From NCBI GenBank assembly GCA_963920525.1, contig OY986436.1, positions 92,488,868 to 92,552,867 of the forward strand: a stretch of DNA of 64,000 nucleotides, read 5' to 3'. The notes beneath the pieces are model-generated. The model was not told the DNA's origin. It searched no databases and saw only the letters and a program-made list of their open reading frames with translations. This DNA is from Dichetophora obliterata. Lineage: Eukaryota; Arthropoda; Insecta; Diptera; Sciomyzidae. This document shows positions 57,263 to 64,000 of the stretch, piece by piece. The position numbers and the translations under genes were made by a program. Positions within the stretch are counted from its first letter, which is position 1. Each line of letters starts with the position of its first letter.

Positions 57263-57371
57263 AATTGATTTATTTAAATAGTATGTTTTATTCCGATTTA
57301 TTGTAAACGATATAATACAAACTTATGACAATTCATAGAAGTTTTAAAAACGAAATACAAGCCGCAGGTAA

Positions 57372-57620
57372 GACACGACCTTGAACCGATTTCTTCTTTC
57401 CGAGAAGGACAGTACATGTCATACGGTATCTCCTTTGATCAAGAACATTCAGGCCTTAACGTCAAAGCCTGTCGCAAAAGCAAAGACCCAAATTTTTCAG
57501 ACTTGTGCTGAGATGGTGAAGGAATACCAAAAGGTTCCTGTGTCGAGGGAAAAGGCGGTGGAAGAAATCGTTGAAACAAAAGTTAACCATCAATTTAGAC
57601 GATCAAACATAAACATGTAA
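57372..57620 (+). CDS. Possible ORF fragment inside element Q, unknown protein
   Basis: Plus-strand frame open from 57,372 to TAA at 57,618-57,620, no ATG near its start. Encodes a helical, lysine/glutamate-rich stretch (TCAEMVKEYQKVPVSREKA, VEEIVETKVNHQFRRS). Upstream CCGCAGGTAAGAC at 57,362 looks like a donor, not an acceptor, so exon structure is unclear. Transcribed convergently with the minus-strand frame at 57,016. Function unknown. Confidence 0.25.
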   Translation, partial: DTTLNRFLLSEKDSTCHTVSPLIKNIQALTSKPVAKAKTQIFQTCAEMVKEYQKVPVSREKAVEEIVETKVNHQFRRSNINM

Positions 57621-58835
57621 GGTTAAAATTTTTTGAAATGATTGTGTTATTAATTAGAGTTTACAATATCTTAACACCTCCCCCCCTACCGTTACTTATC
57701 ATAGTGCATTTCAAAACCCCTCCCCCCCCCCCCTAAATTGGTAACGTAGTTTATGGACGACCCCTTATGCATCACATTGCTGTCCCTGACAAAGTAATTT
57801 CGGAGCCTTACTTCAAGCCAATTAGTAAGCTAGCAATAAATCAAGTGATCTATCAAAATTATACTTTGGACAAAATTTTGCTTCCATTTACTCATAAATA
57901 TTATTAGGATGATGATTATGTATTTTGGCCGGACAAAGCCTCCTCACATTACGCAAAGACGACATTGAATTTCTAAATCAGAAAAAATATCATTTTGGTC
58001 CTAAAGACAGTGGCTACCAATTGAAGATTTTTTTGGAGAACTTAAAGGTTTGGTCTAGAAGAATGGTTGAAAGATCAAAAATGTGAAGCAGTTGACACCA
58101 CGTATTCGGAAGTGCCTTAAGGTAGTTGATAAATGGCGTACAACGTGTTTTCTAACATATACGAACAAAACTACGACGAGTGGCCGACAAACGTCGATTA
58201 AGCGATTAAAGTTCATTAATTAAAATCTACTTACGGAATTACAATCTAACTATAGAGTATTGTTTCAGTATATGTTTATACTATATTTTGAATTTCTGAT
58301 AAGAATAATCTCAGTGCAGATTTTAAGTTATAACCCGTTAGACAAAAAATCAAATTCTGGCAACCGTTTTTCAATAAAGATTCCACCAGAAGGCGCTCCA
58401 GTAATAAATTCCGGATTTAAGAAAGCTCTTGTTCTGAGGCGACTTCTGGCGTGCAAAACACACACAATATTGCTTAATCAAATAGCATCGAAAATTGTTT
58501 AAAAATCATACTATACGATATATCAATAGAAAAAAGAGCTCAATACTTTCCCAATAAAATGAAATTCATGTGAATACCTTTAAAAATACATCTTTTATAG
58601 GGTTTTTAAAAAAACGGCATTTTCGAAAATGACGAAATATCGATTTTGTGGGATCTCAAAAGAGTTTTGAAAAAAAAAGAGCAACATGCAAAAAACATGA
58701 TTTTTTGACCAAAAATGGGGTTCAGGAGAACCTAAACTGCTCCATGGGATTTCTCCGATCCAAAAATAATGATGACGAAGTAGTTTTTAAGAGTACCTCT
58801 TACTTTTGAATCGGTGTCCTGCGAAATCTAAATTT

Positions 58836-59837
58836 CGATCCGGCTCACTATATATACATATATGCTGTCATGTTATGATATTCGTTTTTCTCCATAAAAA
58901 TCGATCCGGTTTACTAAATATTCATAATTGTTTCGTGGAAAAATCTTTTTGAATTTTTTTTATACAAACCATAATATGATAAGTTACGAGATATACGTTA
59001 CGTGATATACGTTACGTGACAGATTTTTCCCTTCAAAGAAGTACAAATATTTTATCGTTTAGTTGCCATTCATCGTGTTTGTTACCATAATTTAAAAATT
59101 CAAATTGAGATCAGCTCTCACTACTCTCACAATTTAAACTTATACAATTTTCTCTATTATGGCGGTTTGAAAAAAATGTAAGCAACATAATTTTTCAGTC
59201 GTGGTAGACCTTTTGGCGGAAATGCCTATATATCAACAAAACTAATCAAAATGCGTATTTAAATAAAGGCTATGGGATCAACTATTTATTTTTCGTGCAA
59301 TTTTTTTATAAAAATTGTCTGCATCCGGAACTTACTTTATTAATCTCAACATTACGTGTGGCATAATTACTTTGAAAAATTATTAGAACACATCGCGCGA
59401 TTTTTTCTTAAATATTTTCGCTTGCGGCGCTAATTGATACTTTTTTACAACATTACTATTTTTCGAAGACGCTTACTTTCTTTAATCCCTACAACATTAC
59501 ATATGCATGTGCCAACATTTAAAAATGTTTTAAAACATTTATTATTTTCCAAATCACAACAACGTTATTTACACACTAACCTTATTTATGTAAAAACTCT
59601 GTTTCTGCATTAATTTGGGAACATTTCAAGGACAAAAATTTCATATAACAAAAACATCTTCAAGCGTAAAATTTTCTAAGTCCAAAAAGAGTTTATCTTC
59701 GAGAGATATGCAAAGAAATAGGGACACCTGTATTTTTTATTTAAAGCTATATGAATTATATACAAGGTGCCCTAGATATAGCATTAACTCCTTCAGTTGG
59801 TGATTCCCCATGATAGTTTGAGTAAAAAATGCAAGGA
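58836..59837. other. Unassigned
   Basis: Short tandem CGTTACGTGATATA words near 58,985-59,020; otherwise nothing recognised. Confidence 0.4.
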
Positions 59838-60431
59838 TGATGGTCACCCCACCCCCCTCTGGGAGCTAGAGAGGAAAAACTGAAAAATAAGAGTCATTAC
59901 ATTTTACTTCATACATAATGTATCTTTTATCCGATTTCCCAAGTTTATAACTTATTGAGAAGTTAATCAAATTGACATTAAGTTGTTTATAAAACATTTG
60001 GCGAAAAGCCACATTTAAGAAAGTTATGAGCAACCAAATTCTAAAAAATTTTTGAATTCAACTTTGATAATCCATATCTCGAATATTGAACAAATTTTTT
60101 CATCAACTTTTAAGGTTTAATTTTTTTTTAATAATAAAGCTTTCTATTAACTTGGTTTTTGATCTTGCCATAGTACTTGAGTACTCAATGCAAACACAAC
60201 TACTTTTTTATTTTAAATTACTGCATTTTAATCAGTTAGCATTTACTGTGGTGCGATTAGCAAACGGTTTTTATGATTGGCTTGAAGGTCGTGTAGTCTC
60301 TTCTTTAAGATGCTTTTGACTTTGAAGATATGTTAAGAGAAAAATAAAATATGGAGTAAGAAGTAATGACACATATTTTCAAGTTTTCACCTCCTAGCTC
60401 CGTAGAGGGGGAGGGGTGATCCTCATCCATA
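59838..60431. mobile_element. 594-bp inverted-repeat element, C-rich ends
   Basis: GGATGATGGTCACCCCACC with CCCCTCTGGGAGCTAGAG at the left is inverted at the right (CTAGCTCCGTAGAGGGGG, AGGGGTGATCCTCATCC). TIR ~55 bp with several changes. The 77-codon frame inside is not supported. Confidence 0.7.
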
Positions 60432-60485
60432 AAGTTTTATACTCGCCTTATTTTTTTTTTTAAAGTTCAAAGCACCAAGGCATGC

Positions 60486-60852
60486 GCCTTATACAAACAA
60501 GGTTTGTTCTTTTGACCTGAAAGGAAAGGGATAGATTATTTAGAGGAATTGATTGGAACCATACGTGAATTATTGATTAGGCGAAACAACCGTGAAAGAC
60601 AGTTTGAGTTGCTTTTAACCGAGGCTAGTGTTATGCCTTAACCTCGGCAAGCATTCCCACAGCCCTTAGTTGCGTTTCTGTCCTTTAATTCCACATTTTC
60701 CACAATTTAACTGTGATCCTTAGTTTTCCATAATTCTTAAATTAAGTAAAGAATAAATAAAGAAAGTGAAAAGAACCATGCCCGAGCCCGGATTCGAACC
60801 AGGGACCTCTGGGTTGATAGTCTAGCGCACTCTCCACTAGACTACAAGGGCC
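60486..60852 (-). mobile_element. tRNA-derived SINE, family 2, with head
   Basis: On the minus strand, a 73-base tRNA-like head (60,852-60,780) leads into a ~290-bp body shared with 35,013-35,275. A box TAGTCTAGTGG and B box GGTTCGAATCC match RNA polymerase III consensus. The head plus a conserved unrelated body present twice is the SINE layout. Confidence 0.7.
60780..60852 (-). other. tRNA-like head of the SINE
   Basis: T-arm CCTGG/TTCGAAT/CCGGG pairs well and the acceptor ends GCCC/GGGC pair, but two of seven acceptor pairs and two of five anticodon-stem pairs fail. The anticodon position would read ATC after U33. Therefore called a SINE head, not a tRNA gene. Confidence 0.6.
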
Positions 60853-61807
60853 GAAAAGTGTCCCTATTTATTTGCACATCACTCACTGTACATGGACTTT
60901 TATGTTTGTTACCTAGTGTATGCCTTTAATTTTGTTCATTATTAACTTTTTTGCTCCAAATACACATTTAGAAAAAAAATGCCGTTTGAGCTAAAACTAA
61001 AATGCTATGACTTTTTGTATACGAAAAAGCCACTGTTTTACAAACTTTCGCGAATTTTATCTCCTAAACCATTTGAGGCCGACTTTTGGATTAAGGGGCT
61101 CCAAATACACATTAAAAAAAATTGGAACGCTAGCCGTAAAGTCGGATTTCTTTATGAAGTTGTACCCAAAAAATGTGCAATAAATGCATGATGATAAGAC
61201 AAATTCTCAACAACTGTTCTGGTATTCTTACCTTCCGCCAAGTAGTAATCTTAAAGCCACTTAACTTTAAGGGGAGGTTCTCCTAAAAATTTGTCAATTT
61301 TTTTTTAGGATCAAAGGAAAGAACTAATGCTATGTCCACACTGAGAGCTATGTCCACACTGAGTCTATACTATATATATATGTGTCCCTGTTACTCCTAC
61401 AACGAGTAAAGGGCCGTTCGTCTGCATTAGGCAGACTTTATGCAGCCCATAATGGAAAAATTCACACATATTAAGGAGCTACCAATATTTTAATCACGTT
61501 TTTCTTGAAACATGACTTTTGAACCTGCGTGCAATAAAAAAAGAAAACGGTTTCACTTATTCATTTAAGCCTTTTTTCTATTTAACACATAACTATTCCT
61601 GCATTATAAAATAATATTGCTTAGATAAATAGCTATAAACATTAAAAATGTGAATAATATATATTTTGTAAGTCTACACAAAGAGAAAAAACAGCAAAAA
61701 CTCCCTTAAAATAACAAGTAATTTTTTAATAAAGCGTCCCACAAATTTAATGGTTAAAGCATTCGATTTTTTATTTCATACCAATCCGAAGACGCTTTTT
61801 TCGCACG
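60853..61807. other. Unassigned
   Basis: Contains a tandem CTATGTCCACACTGAG duplication (about 61,331-61,364). No gene recognised. Confidence 0.45.
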
Positions 61808-61972
61808 ATGGAGCCATCTGAAACAATCATGACCGCCAAATCAGGCGAAAAACGAAAAAAAAAATTATTGGGTCAATCATTTTTTCACTTACACGTAGTA
61901 GTGAAAGAAACGCTAAGTTTGAAAGAAATCGGAGATCATGAATCCAATTGTTTCAACATGGTTGCAATATGA
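61808..61972 (+). CDS. Small ORF, doubtful
   Basis: 54 codons from ATG (61,808) to TGA: an N-terminus MEPSETIMTAKSGEKRKKK followed by LLGQSFFHLH and KETLSLKEIGDHES. The basic start faintly recalls CENP-B/pogo-type transposase N-termini, but nothing further supports coding. No promoter or splice context. Confidence 0.15.
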   Translation: MEPSETIMTAKSGEKRKKKLLGQSFFHLHVVVKETLSLKEIGDHESNCFNMVAI

Positions 61973-62655
61973 TAACCTATTAAAAATTACTCAGGCAATA
62001 TTGCCGGGTCTAAATTATAATATATGCATGAAAGATAGGTCTGCTCTCAAAGTTTTCAAGTAAAAAAAAATAAGCATAAAACACATGCAATAATTTTGTG
62101 TTCTTTAGAAACGCTTAAAATAGAAACTGGAAAAAACTGTAATTTAATAATAAAAACATGTTATAAAAATGTATTTTCGTTATGTAACATGTATTATGTT
62201 TGAATATTATCCAGGAATTAATCGATATTGCATTAGTTATAGGTATCTACAAAAATATATTTTCTTTAAATTTTTTCCCCCCATTGATTTTGTTTTTCTT
62301 AAATTATTTGGCTTTGACCATGCTTGTTACATAGTCTTAAGCCGCCTTTTGGTATTTTAGAAATTATTTTAATGCTCCTTAGACGAAATGATTATTATAA
62401 TGTAATAAATGAATACGCTTTGATCATCAGGAGAGGATTTTCTATAAATATACCTTACCCCAATGAAATCGTTTACTTGTACTTTAATTGGATTTTTTTA
62501 AAATTTATTCAGCAGTATAATTTAAAAAAAATGTTTTATAAATAATGACTTTCAACTTTGTAACTTTAATTTTCCAATAAAAAATTTAAGATTCTAATAA
62601 TTGATGTAAAATATATTTATAAATATATATTCGTCATCGAAGTATATAAGTGATA
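61973..62655. other. Unassigned, upstream of the right-edge gene
   Basis: AT-rich; frames at 62,169-62,545 lack support. May contain upstream control sequence of the gene beginning at 62.7 kb, but no specific site can be named. Confidence 0.4.
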
Positions 62656-62664
62656 GTTGGCTGG

Positions 62665-62700
62665 CTATAAAGCTTAAAAACAGAAATTATTTCCAGTGCT
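62665..62700 (+). promoter_or_regulatory. Core promoter: TATA box and initiator
   Basis: CTATAAAG with TATAA at 62,666-62,670, and TTCCAGTG at 62,691-62,698 whose A (62,695) lies 29 bases after the first T of the TATA box, the expected RNA polymerase II spacing. Predicted start near 62,695 gives a 41-base 5' leader before the ATG at 62,736. A second TATATAAG at about 62,643 is less well placed. Confidence 0.6.
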
Positions 62701-62735
62701 TTCTTTAAAGAATCTAAGGCAACAATTGTGAAATC

Positions 62736-62862
62736 ATGTTTTCAGCTCGTTCCTCGATAATCTCAAAAATTAAAATTGGTTGTTTTAAATTAACTTCAAA
62801 TGCCAACAGTTTACTTGTTATTCTTGGAGTTCTGCTAATATCCCTGAATGCAACTTGCTATG
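62736..62862 (+). CDS. First coding exon of a secreted or membrane protein
   Basis: ATG at 62,736 opens 42 codons plus one base, ending TATG before GTAAGTAAA (donor at 62,863). The product begins MFSARSSIISKIKIGC, continues with a basic/polar stretch, then a hydrophobic core LLVILGVLLISL followed by NATCYG: a signal peptide with a long n-region and likely cleavage just before or at CYG. A phase-1 intron directly after the signal peptide is a common layout in secreted animal proteins. A TATA/initiator pair sits upstream at the right distance. The mature protein lies beyond 64,000, so the family cannot be told. Only plausible host gene start in the window. The exon could instead encode a signal anchor. 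Confidence 0.65.
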
Positions 62863-64000
62863 GTAAGTAAAAGACATTTTTAATACCTTTTAATATTACC
62901 ACAAATTTTTTTAAATAAAAAATATTCATAGAATTATTAAATACTGCATAAAATCATTAAATTATAATTATAATTAAATTATAATTTTTGAGGAATATTT
63001 AAAGTCACTCATGAGTTATAAAAAGTTGACTTACAAATTTCAGAATTTTCACACAAGGAAAAGTTTTAAGTAAATCCTTTAAGTAATTTTGTAAGTTTTT
63101 AGGTTTTAAGATTTATGAAGTTTGTGTAAAAACTTGACGAGAACCATTTGAACGGATGTGCATCCCTTAGCATACACAGTGATCGCACAGTAACAGAGCA
63201 GGAAATTCTACTCGTGTTGGTAGAATTAGCAAAAAACCAAGACTTAATTTTTGAAATTTTTTTATTTGAGTACCATACAAAAACTTTCAAAATTTAGAAC
63301 TTAATTTTAATTTTTTTTTAAATTTTTTACTAAATTTTTTCAGAAGTGTTTATTTTATAATTAATATTTTAGCTTTACAGCCCTGTTCTGGCAACTTGAC
63401 AAGAGTCAACCAGTATTTTTAATATTTTTATGTGTTTGTTGTAATTTTCTTATTTCAAAACAAAATTTGAATCTCAAAAATAATAAATTTGATAAAAATT
63501 GGCAACTGCTTTTCAAATAGTGACAATTTCATTAAAAAATTTGCTTTTTTGAGGTTCAAATTTGGTTTTGAAATAAAAAAAATACAACAAACATAGAAAT
63601 ATTAAAATTAATGGTTGACTATTGTCAAGTTGCCAGAATAGGGCTGTTAATATGTATAAATTTTAGAAATACTGGCCATGAATGCAAGCACTCAAAACCT
63701 TTCCAACGAAATGTTGAAAGTGAGGATCGCGTTCGAAATAATGAAGTTATTTTAATTTGAGTGAAAATAAAGTAAAAAAAAATTAAAAAAACAGCATTAT
63801 CTTTAATTGAAACAAACAATTGAAAAGTTTCTATATGACCTTATTATTACAAGCTTAACTTGCTTCGTTCGTATGTATGTATGTCTTCAAAACTTGCAAG
63901 CCATTTTTCTACATCTTGTTGGTATACGATTAAGCTGAAATTTATTATACATATGTAAGTCCGGTGACAATGCAATATTATGATAAAAATTTTTGCCACA
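62863..64000 (+). other. Intron 1 of the right-edge gene (partial)
   Basis: Begins GTAAGTAAA; no matching acceptor with an open continuation was found before the window ends. Contains the MITE at 63,378-63,646. The tail 63,860-63,990 (TATGTATGTATG, GTCCGGTGACAATGC) looks like part of another dispersed repeat. Confidence 0.5.
63378..63646. mobile_element. 269-bp MITE with ~105-bp arms, TSD TTA
   Basis: Starts CAGCCCTGTTCTGGCAACTT and ends AAGTTGCCAGAATAGGGCTG. The inverted arms continue through AGTCAACCA, AATATTTTTATG, TTATTTCAAAAC and ATTTGAATCTCAAAAA, about 105 bp. TTA at 63,375-63,377 and 63,647-63,649. PIF/Harbinger-like by TSD; lies in the intron of the right-edge gene. Confidence 0.85.

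Larger units (their letters stand above)
56826..57764. mobile_element. Element Q: 939-bp element, TSD TTA
   Basis: Starts GGGGTCGTCCATAAACTACG and ends CGTAGTTTATGGACGACCCC (TIR 24 bp, then C-rich tracts CCCCCCTCCCC). TTA at 56,823-56,825 and 57,765-57,767; proven by the interrupted transposase frame. TTA target indicates PIF/Harbinger-like. Unusually for a MITE it holds protein-like frames: see 57,016-57,262 and 57,372-57,620. Confidence 0.92.
56267..58223 (+). pseudogene. Tc1/mariner-type DDE transposase, inactivated
   Basis: Transposases of this class cut and paste their own element. From ATG at 56,267: a helix-turn-helix region (LRECIVRF, FYDSGFVKKDDIYSI), an NPGSGRKQ hinge, the second DNA-binding part with stops and frame slips (KYSQPYICKTLKSLNIKVR), and FIL-Y-GESYS at ~56,687-56,710, where the first catalytic Asp is replaced by Tyr (TAT at 56,696). 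Element Q interrupts at 56,826-57,764; removing it with one TTA restores the frame exactly. Then ISEPYFKP, DDDYVFWPDKASSHYAK with the second Asp (57,932), a frameshift, and PIEDFFGELKG with the third acidic residue (58,026), two further stops and a basic C-terminus. The second and third acidic positions are 91 nt apart, so indels prevent naming the DD(n)D subfamily. Multiple lesions: not functional. Confidence 0.88.
55590..58835 (+). mobile_element. Mariner/Tc1-type element with ~300-bp TIRs
   Basis: Left terminus 55,590-55,930 and right terminus 58,560-58,835 are inverted copies: CGGACACCGACTCAAAAG against CTTTTGAATCGGTGTCCTG, GGTTCTCTTGAACCC against GGGGTTCAGGAGAACC, TTTTTTGCATGTAAC against the complement of CAACATGCAAAAAAC, and TATAAAAGAAGTATTTTTAA against AAAAATACATCTTTTATAG. 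Between them lies a transposase pseudogene (56,267-58,223) split by element Q. The exact outer edge and the expected TA duplication could not be fixed. Without Q the element is ~2.3 kb. Confidence 0.8.

Noticed and set aside
60780..60852. Functional tRNA gene
   Set aside because: Acceptor and anticodon stems have mismatches, and it is fused to a repeated SINE-like body.
61808..61972. CENP-B/pogo transposase N-terminus
   Set aside because: Only a basic start resembles it; no helix-turn-helix pattern or downstream DDE region, so kept only as a doubtful ORF.

Overview
This 64-kb window looks like an AT-rich, repeat-choked intergenic stretch of an insect genome, most likely a fly (Diptera) and plausibly a calyptrate fly. 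That guess rests on a decayed Jockey/CR1-type LINE endonuclease, tRNA-derived SINEs, an insect-type Tc1/mariner transposase, a very dense population of short inverted-repeat DNA elements, GTAAGT-type small introns and a TATA plus initiator core promoter. Species identity is inference only. There is no prokaryotic gene organisation, no rRNA and no convincing functional tRNA gene.

Layout. 1-0.75 kb: minus-strand LINE endonuclease remnant. 1.3-13 kb: foldback elements, minisatellites, (TA)n tracts, two long hairpins (6.3-6.9 and 7.7-8.3 kb), small MITEs and a 53-codon transposase tail (12.4 kb). 13.5-25.2 kb: a nest of non-autonomous DNA transposons in which target-site duplications (TSDs) let the order of insertion be read; it includes three 430-bp copies of one element with 3-bp TSDs. 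25-36 kb: more foldbacks, duplicated LINE-like 3' ends, a broken unknown ORF (28.7 kb), a SINE, a ~150-bp satellite array (30.4-31.1 kb), further MITEs and a second SINE-like repeat. 36.5-55.1 kb: large hAT-like elements with 8-bp TSDs (36.6, 37.5, 44.9, 50.6 kb), one carrying a 2.85-kb element with TTA TSDs, plus many MITEs. 55.6-58.8 kb: a structurally recognisable mariner/Tc1 element with ~300-bp inverted termini and a dead transposase, interrupted by a 939-bp element with TTA TSDs. 59-62.6 kb: repeats and unassigned AT-rich DNA.

The one well-supported host feature is at the right edge: a TATA box and initiator at 62.66-62.70 kb followed by a 42-codon first coding exon (62,736-62,862) for a signal-peptide protein, ending in a consensus GTAAGT donor; the gene runs out of the window to the right. 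A second, weaker candidate is a 41-codon two-exon ORF at 18.0-18.2 kb. Nearly all other open reading frames of 60-140 codons lie inside repeats and occur in several copies, so they are not reported as genes.

The main biological content is the transposon record: families separated by TSD size (8 bp; 3 bp TTA; 3 bp other than TTA/TAA; 5 bp), nesting up to three deep, arm exchange between copies at a shared TGTCA pivot, and a possible inversion scar between two opposed copies of one 0.9-kb element.
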